A stretch of 29,240 nt of DNA. It comes from CAXXIC01 sp964534355 (GTDB lineage Bacteria > Bacteroidota > Bacteroidia > Bacteroidales > UBA7332). The notes beneath the pieces are model-generated. The model made no database searches. It saw only the letters and a list, made by a program, of their open reading frames with translations, and was not told where the DNA came from. Where the stretch lies: positions 1 through 29,240 of the forward strand of contig CAZHNZ010000044.1 of the NCBI GenBank assembly GCA_964534355.1. Reading direction: 5' to 3'. Position 1 is the first letter of the stretch, and every line of letters begins with the position of its first letter. This document shows, in pieces, positions 6,854-13,761 of this stretch. The position numbers and the translations under genes were made by a program.

Positions 6854-8689
6854 ATGAAACGACGCAGCATAGAGTTGTTGGCTCCGGCCAAAAATGCAGA
6901 GATTGGAATGGAAGCCGTGTTGCACGGGGCGGACGCGGTGTATATTGGTGCGCCGCAGTTTAGCGCACGGGCGGCGGCCGGTAATTCGCTGGAAGATATC
7001 GGGCGGCTGGTGCGGTTTGCGCACGGGTATCATGCGCGGGTGTATGTGGCGCTGAACACGGTGCTGACTGACGCGCAACTGCCTGAGGCTGAGGCGATGA
7101 TTGGTGATCTGTACCGACTGGGCGTGGATGCGGTGATTGTGCAGGACATGGGTATTGCTGAGCTGAACCTGCCGCCGGTGGCGTTGCACGCGAGTACGCA
7201 GACGGATAACCGGACGGCGGAAAAGGTGAGTTTTCTGGAAAAAAGCGGGTTTTCGCAGGTGGTTTTGGCGCGCGAACTGACGGTGGCGCAGATGGCCGAA
7301 ATTGGCAAACAGACGGGCGTGACGCTGGAAGCTTTTGTGCACGGGGCGTTGTGCGTGAGTTACAGCGGGCAGTGCTACATCAGCGAGGCGTGCAAGCAAC
7401 GCAGTGCAAACCGGGGCGAATGCGCGCAGTTTTGCCGGCTTCCGTACAGACTGGAAGATGCTGAGGGTAAGGTGATTTCGAGAAACAGCCACCTGCTTTC
7501 GCTGAAAGACCTGAACCGGGGCGAGTCGCTGGAAGCGATGATTGACGCGGGAATTTCGTCGTTTAAGATAGAGGGTCGATTGAAGGATTTGTCGTACGTG
7601 AAGAACGTGGTGGCTTGGTACCGGGCGAAACTGGATGCGATACTGGCGAAGCGACCTGATCTGAAACGGGCTTCGTCGGGGGTATCGAAGGTGGATTTTG
7701 TGCCTGCACCCGGGAAGAGTTTTAATCGCGGATTTACACCATACTATATAGAGAGAAAACGGAATGAGCGGACGGATCTGACAAACCCCGTCAGCCCGAA
7801 ATCGCAGGGCGAATATGTGGGCGTGGTGAAGAGTCTGTATGGCAACCACTTTACGGTGGCGGGCATCGTGCAGCTGCACAACGGCGACGGCCTCTGCTAC
7901 GAAAACGAACAGGGCGGCCTGGTTGGTTTCAGGGTGAACCGGGTGGACGAGAACCGGGTGTATCCGGCTGAAATGCCCAAACTGAAACCGAAAACAAAGC
8001 TGTACAGGAACTTCGATCAGGACTTTGAGCGGATGCTGAGCAAGAATACAGCGGAACGAAAAGTTGGCGTGAAGGTACATCTGTATGAGGTGCCGTTTGG
8101 CTTTGCAATACAGATGAGCGATGCAGACGGATACAGCGCTACGCTGAGTTTTGCCGCAGATAAAAATCCGGCACAAACGCCTCAAAAAGAGAACATTACC
8201 CGACAGCTGAGCAAACTGGGCAATACCATATTTGCGTGCAGCGAAGCTACCGTAACCATGCAGACCGAGTGGTTTCTGCCCGCTTCGCAACTGGCCGAAT
8301 GGCGGCGACAAACCACAGAAAAGTTGCTGAGCGTAAGAATGATAGCCCACAGACCCGAAATAAGACGAAAGAGTAGCGAAACAGTCCCCTACCCCGAAAA
8401 AAAACTCAGCTATCGGGGCAATGTGGCCAACGAAAAAGCAAAAGAGTTTTACCTGAAACACGGCGTGGAAGAGGTGGCCCCGGCCTTCGAGCTGAAACCC
8501 GAAAAAGGTGTACCGCTGATGATTACCAAACACTGCATCCGGTTTAGTCTGGGCATGTGTCCGGTGCACCAAAATCCGGCAACTGAGTTGAAAGAACCAC
8601 TCTATATCATAAACAACAACTACCGTTTTCGCCTCAGCTTCAACTGCAAAAGGTGTGAAATGGAAATTTACGCAGCGGATAACGAATAA
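6854..8689 (+). CDS. U32 family protein, RlhA-like (23S rRNA C-hydroxylation)
   Basis: A 611-residue collagenase-like U32 'peptidase' family protein. The N-terminal barrel reads ELLAPAKNAEIGMEAVLHGADAVYIG. The U32 signature is EAFVHGALCVSYSGQCYIS (around residues 160-178), followed by cysteines in CKQRSANRGECAQFC. The middle (about 300-490), including GDGLCYENEQGGLVGFRVNRV and LYRNFDQDFE, resembles the DUF3656 insert of E. coli RlhA (YdcP), which hydroxylates C2501 of 23S rRNA, rather than the shorter TrhP. More cysteines near the C-terminus (CIRFSLGMC, CKRC) could complete a metal centre. Family assignment is secure; the exact RNA target is inferred from relatives. Confidence 0.9.
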   Translation: MKRRSIELLAPAKNAEIGMEAVLHGADAVYIGAPQFSARAAAGNSLEDIGRLVRFAHGYHARVYVALNTVLTDAQLPEAEAMIGDLYRLGVDAVIVQDMGIAELNLPPVALHASTQTDNRTAEKVSFLEKSGFSQVVLARELTVAQMAEIGKQTGVTLEAFVHGALCVSYSGQCYISEACKQRSANRGECAQFCRLPYRLEDAEGKVISRNSHLLSLKDLNRGESLEAMIDAGISSFKIEGRLKDLSYVKNVVAWYRAKLDAILAKRPDLKRASSGVSKVDFVPAPGKSFNRGFTPYYIERKRNERTDLTNPVSPKSQGEYVGVVKSLYGNHFTVAGIVQLHNGDGLCYENEQGGLVGFRVNRVDENRVYPAEMPKLKPKTKLYRNFDQDFERMLSKNTAERKVGVKVHLYEVPFGFAIQMSDADGYSATLSFAADKNPAQTPQKENITRQLSKLGNTIFACSEATVTMQTEWFLPASQLAEWRRQTTEKLLSVRMIAHRPEIRRKSSETVPYPEKKLSYRGNVANEKAKEFYLKHGVEEVAPAFELKPEKGVPLMITKHCIRFSLGMCPVHQNPATELKEPLYIINNNYRFRLSFNCKRCEMEIYAADNE

Positions 8690-8717
8690 AAAACAGAGCA
8701 GAAAAAGCGATTGCAAC

Positions 8718-9812
8718 ATGAAGAAAACAGCCCTATTTATATGCCTCGGTCTGGCACTTTTGTCGTGCCGCAAAGAGCAGCAGAAACAGTTTATCGTGGG
8801 AAAAGTTGAGGGGACGAAAGGGATAAAAACCTTTTTGCTGAACGCAGCCGGTGTAAACACAGTAACCGATACACTGCGTATGAGCGGTGGCTCGTTTAAG
8901 GTGGAAGAGGCCCCACAGGATGCGACCATGAAGACTCTACTGTTTGAGGGCAGCAACAATTCGGTCACCTTTTATGCCGATGCCGACACCCGCCTGCAAA
9001 TACACGGCACAGTAAGCGAAGCAGAATTTTTGCGCATAGAGGGCGACACGGTAAACCAATCGCTCACCACCTACCGGCAGACATTGCGCAGCGAAATAAC
9101 GAAGCTGAAAAATCTGAACAAACAGGCAGAAAAAGCCTGGGAAAAAGACAGCATGACGCTCTATCACACCATTCAGAACTCAGCCGCAATGAGAGAGGCC
9201 ACGCAAAGCTGGCTCGGTAAGCTACGTGCATTTGCCAAACAACACAACACCTCGCCCGCGGCGGCCATTGCCATGTACGACTACATAGCCACCACAGGCA
9301 ACGAAGATGTACTGCCCACGCTGCTCACAGAGCTCAAAGGCGACCGGGTAAGCGAATTTCCAGTTACCCAAACCCTGAAAAAAACAGCCAAAGTCTATCA
9401 GAAATCAATTATCGGGAAGAGCTTTCCCGCATTTCAGGCATACAGCAAAGAGGGCAAGCCTGAGTATTTCTTTTCCACAACCGGAAAGCAAATGTTTATT
9501 CTGTTTTGGAACACCGACGACAAATATTCGGTCTATCTGAATAAAAAATATCAGGCCGAAGTAGCCCGCAAAAACAGCGACTCAATCACCTATGTCGCCA
9601 TCTGCCTCGACGACAACATCGACACCTGGAAGCAATACCTCAAAACCAAAAACCCCGGCGGACGACAACTCTATCTGCGGGGTGGAATATTCAGCGAACA
9701 CCTGCAAGGTGCTACTGTAACCCACACGCCCTTCACCGCCCTGGTTGCCCCCAACGGCATCACTGTGATGATCGGACGAAAGGGCGAAAACCTCATTCAA
9801 TCGGGCAATTAG
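8718..9812 (+). CDS. Thioredoxin-like lipoprotein without CXXC
   Basis: A 364-residue lipoprotein: the signal is MKKTALFICLGLALLSC with lipobox LLSC (Cys17), so it is probably anchored in the cell envelope. Residues ~25-120 (VGKVEGTKGIKTFLL, SGGSFKVEE) resemble the DUF4369-type N-terminal domain of Bacteroidota thioredoxin-like proteins, followed by a helical middle. The C-terminus has a thioredoxin-like fold (IIGKSFPAF, FILFWNTDD, YVAICLDDN, PNGITVMIG). At the active-site position it reads WNTDD, so the redox cysteines are missing and it is unlikely to be an oxidoreductase. The start at 8718 is the one that gives the signal peptide. It begins 28 nt after the U32 gene. Its stop codon overlaps the stop of the convergent gene. 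Confidence 0.85.
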   Translation: MKKTALFICLGLALLSCRKEQQKQFIVGKVEGTKGIKTFLLNAAGVNTVTDTLRMSGGSFKVEEAPQDATMKTLLFEGSNNSVTFYADADTRLQIHGTVSEAEFLRIEGDTVNQSLTTYRQTLRSEITKLKNLNKQAEKAWEKDSMTLYHTIQNSAAMREATQSWLGKLRAFAKQHNTSPAAAIAMYDYIATTGNEDVLPTLLTELKGDRVSEFPVTQTLKKTAKVYQKSIIGKSFPAFQAYSKEGKPEYFFSTTGKQMFILFWNTDDKYSVYLNKKYQAEVARKNSDSITYVAICLDDNIDTWKQYLKTKNPGGRQLYLRGGIFSEHLQGATVTHTPFTALVAPNGITVMIGRKGENLIQSGN

Positions 9813-10267
9813 CCCAACCCAATACTGAATTGCAACGAACACACCGGCAATCCCGGTGTTTCGTCGGCGCAACTCGACTGCGACGAACTGTAAGGGCAAT
9901 GCAGCAGGTGCGATATGTCGGCGCCATTGAGCAACGCCCGCACCACGCCATTGTCGAAGCCACACACCCGCGCACCATCCACCTCAATTAGTGGACGACG
10001 AATAAGCAGAGGGTCGGCCAGCATAGCTGCCAAAGCATTGGCTTCGCTGATACGCGCAGGATTTATCATTCCCGACTTCACATCCGGCGCAGACGGGTTA
10101 AACCATTCCGACACAGGCAATTCGCCAAAAAATGAGCGCAATCGCTCTGCCGTCCACTCCTCTGTCAGTATTGAACCAACCAGCACCGTGTGCCCTTTTT
10201 CTGCCAACAAAAGCTTCTGCTTTTTATTATTTATACAACCCGGTTTTTCGTAAAACACTACTCTCAT
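9809..10267 (-). CDS. ArsC-like nitrogenase-associated protein
   Basis: A 152-residue thioredoxin-fold protein of the ArsC/Spx superfamily. YEKPGCINNKKQ (Cys11), FFGELPVSEWFNPSAPDVKSG and LADPLLIRRPLIEVDG fit the nitrogenase-associated subfamily (TIGR01616) better than true arsenate reductases. Members of that subfamily occur mainly in diazotrophs and have no firmly established activity. The last ~30 residues (CPYSSSQSSC onward) are an extra, weakly conserved tail. It overlaps the upstream small gene by ATGA (10264-10267), so the two are co-transcribed and probably act together. A role in arsenic metabolism cannot be excluded given the neighbourhood. Confidence 0.82.
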   Translation of the reverse strand: MRVVFYEKPGCINNKKQKLLLAEKGHTVLVGSILTEEWTAERLRSFFGELPVSEWFNPSAPDVKSGMINPARISEANALAAMLADPLLIRRPLIEVDGARVCGFDNGVVRALLNGADISHLLHCPYSSSQSSCADETPGLPVCSLQFSIGLG

Positions 10268-10476
10268 ACCTTCGCTTTTTCCTGTTTCAACCTACTGTTC
10301 AACTCATCCCAAACCACACCGGCTCTGTACGCCGCCTCAGCGCATGCCGGTATATCTTTATAATCGCCCGGCAAACGGTCTTCTATCAAATCATGAAGCT
10401 CACCCGCCTTTTGCATCAGCGCAAATTTCGCCTTATTCACCGCCTTTTCCAATTCAATAACCGACATATTTTCCAT
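10264..10476 (-). CDS. CCE_0567/DUF683-like small nif-associated protein
   Basis: A 70-residue helical protein (67 if MSVIELEK at 10467 is the start). The pattern SVIELEKAVNKAKFALMQKAGELHDLIEDRLPGDYKDIPACAEAAY resembles the Rop-like helical-hairpin family PF05082 (DUF683, CCE_0567). Genes of that family sit next to nifX in many nitrogen-fixing bacteria, and the family includes a metal-binding protein from Cyanothece. The LHDL(A/I)EDLP-type centre and the following helix are the recognisable parts. The stop overlaps the next gene's start (ATGA). No other nif gene is in the window. Confidence 0.78.
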   Translation of the reverse strand: MENMSVIELEKAVNKAKFALMQKAGELHDLIEDRLPGDYKDIPACAEAAYRAGVVWDELNSRLKQEKAKV

Positions 10477-10534
10477 AACACATCTTTATTACGTGCAAAG
10501 CAAAAATCGTGCCACAACGTAATTGACCTCCATT

Positions 10535-10680
10535 CAAGGGCGCGCCCCTTCGTTACTCTTCGGGTCGGGCTATCCGCTCATACTCCTCGCCGGTTCACCT
10601 TTTTGCTCATTTTCAGGCTGTTGTAGCCGGCTGCGGGGTATCCGCTTCTATCCCTCGCGCTTCGGGCGCACCATCCGCGG
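10535..10680 (-). repeat. Structured intergenic repeat, copy B
   Basis: On the minus strand this 146-nt block contains GCGAGGGATAGA, AGCGGATACCCCGCAGCCGG (10646-10627), a GAGCAAAAAGGTG stretch and CCGGCGAGGAGTATGAGC leading into GGATAGCCCG. The same ordered blocks occur at 21896-22024. GCCGG and CCGGC can pair across the variable middle, suggesting a folded RNA or DNA cruciform. Within the gap 10477-10862 I also see a 7-bp hairpin TTCTACA/TGTAGAA (10755-10772) and then the arsR promoter. Confidence 0.8.
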
Positions 10681-10836
10681 CAAAAATCTCACCCAAAGCA
10701 GGTCGGTCCATCGCCACACCGTCAACCACAAAAATGAAGCTCATTACCACCCTATTCTACATTTTTGTAGAAACCGGTTTTTTCGCCCCAAACAGAAAAA
10801 AACAGCACAAAAATTTCATTTAAATAAAAAATGCGC

Positions 10837-10863
10837 TATCTTTGTTCGCAAATTTACGAACAA
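10837..10863 (+). promoter_or_regulatory. Promoter and operator of the second arsR
   Basis: TATCTTTG (10837-10844) matches the -7 consensus, and TTTC (10814-10817) stands 19 bp upstream as a weak -33. A perfect inverted repeat TTGTTCG-N8-CGAACAA (10842-10863) overlaps the end of the -7 element and reaches the first base of the arsR start codon. A bound dimer would cover the -7 region, start site and initiation codon. The predicted leader is only about 12 nt. Confidence 0.8.
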
Positions 10864-11168
10864 TGAAAATTTCACCCCGCAAAGTCATCACCGACGAACA
10901 GACCCAAATAGCCCGCTACGCCAAAGCCATGTCGCACCCGGTGCGCATCTTTGTGCTCGAAATGCTGGCCACACAATCGTGCTGTTACAGTGGCGACCTG
11001 TCGGACATACTGCCCATTGCCAAATCTACCCTCTCGCAACACCTCAAAGAGCTGCGCGATGCCGGACTGATACAGGGCGAAATAGAGGCACCCAAAGTGA
11101 AATATTGCCTCAACCGCGACAACTGGAACGAGGCCAAAACCCTGCTTTCGGCATTGCTCAGTAAATAA
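10863..11168 (+). CDS. arsR: ArsR-family repressor (second locus)
   Basis: A 101-residue winged-helix regulator similar to the repressor at 4412-4747: both share the pattern VSQHLKELRDMGLI / LSQHLKELRDAGLI and a Cys just before the recognition region (here SCCYSGDLSDILP). The C-terminal Cys clusters of the first repressor are missing, and only CL in VKYCLNRD remains, so its inducer site may differ. The ATG at 10863 is chosen because an upstream TTG (10842) lies within the promoter and operator. It heads a plus-strand operon for organoarsenical handling. Confidence 0.92.
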   Translation: MKISPRKVITDEQTQIARYAKAMSHPVRIFVLEMLATQSCCYSGDLSDILPIAKSTLSQHLKELRDAGLIQGEIEAPKVKYCLNRDNWNEAKTLLSALLSK

Positions 11169-11185
11169 AAAAATTTGCAAACAAT

Positions 11186-11203
11186 GTTCGTATTTTTGCG
11201 AAC
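11186..11203 (+). promoter_or_regulatory. Internal operator/promoter between arsR and arsE
   Basis: GTTCG-TATTTTTG-CGAAC: the half-sites repeat those of the arsR operator and the 8-bp spacer is itself a TAnnTTTG element. No TTTG lies at the -33 distance. It suggests that the downstream genes have their own repressor-controlled start separate from arsR. Confidence 0.72.
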
Positions 11204-11238
11204 TACGAATAAAACAATAAACCCATAACCAAAAGATT

Positions 11239-11478
11239 ATGAACATCAAAGTATTAGGAAGCGGTTGCAGCAAATGCAACATCCTCGAAAAAATGACCCG
11301 CGAAACAGTAGCCGAAATGGGTCTGTCGGCCGACATCAGCAAAGTAGATGACATCGTACAAATCATGGGATACGGTGTAATGACCACCCCCGCGCTGGTT
11401 ATCAACGAAAAGGTGGTTTTCAGTGGTCGCATCCCCACCATTCCCGAACTGAAAGAGCTATTGAGTAAACAATCCTGA
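11239..11478 (+). CDS. Small thioredoxin-family redox protein, ArsE-like
   Basis: A 79-residue cytoplasmic thioredoxin/glutaredoxin-fold protein of the 'redox-active disulfide protein 2' family (TIGR00412). The active site is C10-SK-C13 near the N-terminus, and the cis-Pro loop is MTTPALVIN. Such proteins precede ArsF/ArsG homologues in many Bacteroidota, where they correspond to ArsE of arsEFG operons linked to reduction of nitroaromatic arsenicals. Its exact activity here is inferred from context. Confidence 0.87.
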   Translation: MNIKVLGSGCSKCNILEKMTRETVAEMGLSADISKVDDIVQIMGYGVMTTPALVINEKVVFSGRIPTIPELKELLSKQS

Positions 11479-11492
11479 AAACGAACCGAAAG

Positions 11493-11873
11493 ATGAAAAC
11501 AGTCAGACAAACCATCGCCCTGGTGCTGCTATTTACAGCCTTTTCGCTGTCGGCACAAACAGCCAAAACCCGCCTCAAAGCCTACTACTTTCACTTCACA
11601 GCACGGTGCGTCACCTGCCAAACCGTAGAGTCTGAAGCCCGAAAAAACCTGACAGAGCTCGCCGGCAAAAATGTCGCTTTGCAGTCTGTCAACCTCGACG
11701 AACCATCGGGCGAAGCATTGGCCAAAAAACTGAACATAGCCACCCAAACACTACTGCTGACAAACGGCAAAAAACAGATCAACATCACCAACGAAGGCTT
11801 TATGTATGCCCGTTCCAATCCGGCCAAATTCCGTGAGGTGATGAAAAGAAAAATTGCCGAACTAACGAAGTAA
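11493..11873 (+). CDS. Exported thioredoxin-like protein, ArsF-like
   Basis: A 126-residue protein with a signal peptide (MKTVRQTIALVLLFTAFSLSAQ) followed by a thioredoxin-like domain with C39-VT-C42 in YFHFTARCVTCQT. It resembles proteins annotated as the ArsF family (nitrophenyl-compound nitroreductase subunit), which usually lie between ArsE and ArsG. It starts 14 nt after arsE. With the cytoplasmic ArsE and the CcdA-like ArsG it may form a thiol electron relay across the membrane; this last point is inference. Confidence 0.83.
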   Translation: MKTVRQTIALVLLFTAFSLSAQTAKTRLKAYYFHFTARCVTCQTVESEARKNLTELAGKNVALQSVNLDEPSGEALAKKLNIATQTLLLTNGKKQINITNEGFMYARSNPAKFREVMKRKIAELTK

Positions 11874-11938
11874 TGTCCGCAATATCAGAGCGATAAAACA
11901 AGAAAGATAAACAACGACCATTCAACCATTTAACCCAT

Positions 11939-12637
11939 ATGGACTATTTTAATACATTGCTCGAAAACAGCACACTGCCCTGGCTTTCGGCTCTGGTATT
12001 GGGACTGATGACCGCCATCAGCCCCTGTCCGCTGGCCACCAACATTACCGCCGTGGGCTTTATCAGCAAAGACCTCGAAAACCGCAACCGTGTATTTATC
12101 AACGGATTGCTCTACACACTGGGGCGTGCAATCAGCTACACGGGGGTGGCGCTGGTCATCTATTTCGGTGCCAATCAGTTTCAGATTGGGGGATTTCTGC
12201 AACAATACGGCGGCCGTATGCTGGGGCCATTGCTTATAGTTATCGGACTGTTTATGCTCGATGTTATCCGCATCAAATTCCCCGGCATGGATAAATGGAA
12301 TGCCCGCATGCAGTCCAAAACACATTGGGGCTATGCCGATGCTTTGCTTCTGGGCATGCTTTTTGCCCTCGCATTTTGCCCGTACAGCGGCGTGCTCTAT
12401 TTTGGCATGCTGATACCAATGACCGTTTCGGGCAGTTCGGGACTCTGGCTGCCTATGGTATTTGCCCTGGCCACAGGCATACCGGTCATCCTCTTTTCGT
12501 GGGTACTTGCTTATGCCGTTTCGCGCATTGGCAACATCTACAAAAAAGTGAAGAGCTTCGAATACTGGTTCAGGCGCGTTATCGCCGTGCTCTTCATCGG
12601 CACCGGCATCTATTACATTATCCGGATGTTTCTCTGA
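11939..12637 (+). CDS. arsG: CcdA-like membrane permease, ArsG family
   Basis: A 232-residue integral membrane protein with about six helices. The two half-repeats each carry a Cys-Pro motif (TAISPCPLATNI and ALAFCPYSGVLYFGM), as in CcdA/DsbD-type transporters. The sequence matches the ArsG family described as an efflux permease for trivalent aromatic arsenicals in arsEFG operons. It lies 65 nt after arsF and 29 nt before the ArsP-like permease. The Cys-Pro motifs leave open a redox role, shuttling electrons to ArsF, instead of or besides transport. Confidence 0.85.
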   Translation: MDYFNTLLENSTLPWLSALVLGLMTAISPCPLATNITAVGFISKDLENRNRVFINGLLYTLGRAISYTGVALVIYFGANQFQIGGFLQQYGGRMLGPLLIVIGLFMLDVIRIKFPGMDKWNARMQSKTHWGYADALLLGMLFALAFCPYSGVLYFGMLIPMTVSGSSGLWLPMVFALATGIPVILFSWVLAYAVSRIGNIYKKVKSFEYWFRRVIAVLFIGTGIYYIIRMFL

Positions 12638-12666
12638 CACCGGCATTTCACAAAAAAAATATCGCT

Positions 12667-13680
12667 ATGACACGAAAAATAATTCTGACAATCAGCCTGT
12701 TGTTTCTCTGGATTGTCGCCTACATCAATTTGCAGACAGTCACCGACTGGTTCATTTATTCTGTACTGAAACTCGAAGCCGGAACGCATCTGACCGAGTC
12801 CATTCGGTTTTTTGTATTCGAAATGCCCAAAGTGATGCTCTTGCTTGCGCTGATTGTCTTTGTGGTCGGTATTATCCGCTCTTACTTTTCGGCAGAGAAA
12901 ACACGGCAGATGCTCGAAGGCAAATCGCTGTTTACCGGCAATGTAATGGCCTCGGTTTTGGGGATATTTACCCCGTTCTGTTCGTGCTCGGCCATTCCGC
13001 TTTTCCTCGGTTTTGTAGAGTCGGGCATACCGCTGGGCGTCACATTCTCGTTTCTGATAGCGGCACCGATGATCAACGAAGTGGCCATTATCCTGTTATT
13101 TGGTATGTTTGGCTGGAAGGTTGCTCTCATCTATGTACTTACCGGACTCGCAATTGCCATACTTTCGGGCTGGATTATCGGCAAGCTGAAACTCGAACAC
13201 TGGGTGCAGGAATGGGTGTACCAAACCCGCTTTGGCAAACAAGAGCTGGCCGAACAACACGAAAACCTGGCCGAAAGACTGAAATATGGCTACACAGCCG
13301 TGAAAGAGATAGTGGGCAAAGTGTGGATATATGTCGCACTGGGCATAGCGGTAGGTGCCGGCGCACACGGCTATGTGCCCGAAGAGTACATGGTATCGCT
13401 CATGGGCAAATCGGCCTGGTACAGCGTGCCACTCTCTGTGTTGATTGGCATTCCGCTCTATTCGGGTGCATCCGGAATGATACCCATTATCTCGGTTTTG
13501 ATAGAAAAAGGGGCGGCACTTGGCACAGCTCTTGCCTTTATGATGGCGGTCATCGGGCTGTCATTACCCGAAATGATTATCCTGAAAAAAGTGCTCAAAC
13601 TACCCCTGATACTTACATTCGCAGGTGTGGTGGCCATTGGCATTCTGATTGTGGGATACCTGTTCAACTATATTTTTTGA
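12667..13680 (+). CDS. arsP: ArsP-like organoarsenical permease (DUF318)
   Basis: A 337-residue membrane protein of the permease family PF03773 with about eight or nine hydrophobic helices. The signature FTPFCSCSAIPLF (Cys105, Cys107) is the conserved cysteine pair of this family, and a second half repeats the pattern at GIPLYSGASGMIPI. Characterised ArsP proteins export trivalent organoarsenicals such as MAs(III) and reduced roxarsone. Position at the end of an arsR-arsE-arsF-arsG operon supports that substrate class. Other DUF318 permeases have unknown cargo, so substrate is inferred. No clear terminator follows. Confidence 0.85.
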   Translation: MTRKIILTISLLFLWIVAYINLQTVTDWFIYSVLKLEAGTHLTESIRFFVFEMPKVMLLLALIVFVVGIIRSYFSAEKTRQMLEGKSLFTGNVMASVLGIFTPFCSCSAIPLFLGFVESGIPLGVTFSFLIAAPMINEVAIILLFGMFGWKVALIYVLTGLAIAILSGWIIGKLKLEHWVQEWVYQTRFGKQELAEQHENLAERLKYGYTAVKEIVGKVWIYVALGIAVGAGAHGYVPEEYMVSLMGKSAWYSVPLSVLIGIPLYSGASGMIPIISVLIEKGAALGTALAFMMAVIGLSLPEMIILKKVLKLPLILTFAGVVAIGILIVGYLFNYIF

Positions 13681-13730
13681 AAACAGTCTGAAAAAACCGG
13701 GATAAACTCTCTGTTTTAATTCTATATGCT

Positions 13731-13738
13731 TATCTTTG
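13731..13738 (+). promoter_or_regulatory. -7 element of the serine hydrolase gene
   Basis: TATCTTTG matches TAnnTTTG and lies 24-31 nt before the ATG at 13762, arguing against an earlier in-frame start at 13726. No clear -33. Confidence 0.6.
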
Positions 13739-13761
13739 TTTCGAAAGAAGACAAAAAAGCG

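Noticed and set aside
6611..8968. Very long minus-strand open frame (785 codons) opposite the U32 gene
   Set aside because: It is rich in His, Arg, Phe and Gln with no domain pattern, covers the clear U32 gene and crosses intergenic repeats. It is a shadow of a GC-rich coding strand.
9809..10267. True arsenate reductase
   Set aside because: The sequence fits the nitrogenase-associated ArsC-like subfamily better, and a canonical LMW-type ArsC is already in the first ars operon.
12295..13680. A 461-codon frame giving the ArsP-like permease a long N-terminal extension
   Set aside because: The extension lies within arsG in another frame and has no membrane-protein character. The ATG at 12667 gives the normal N-terminus.
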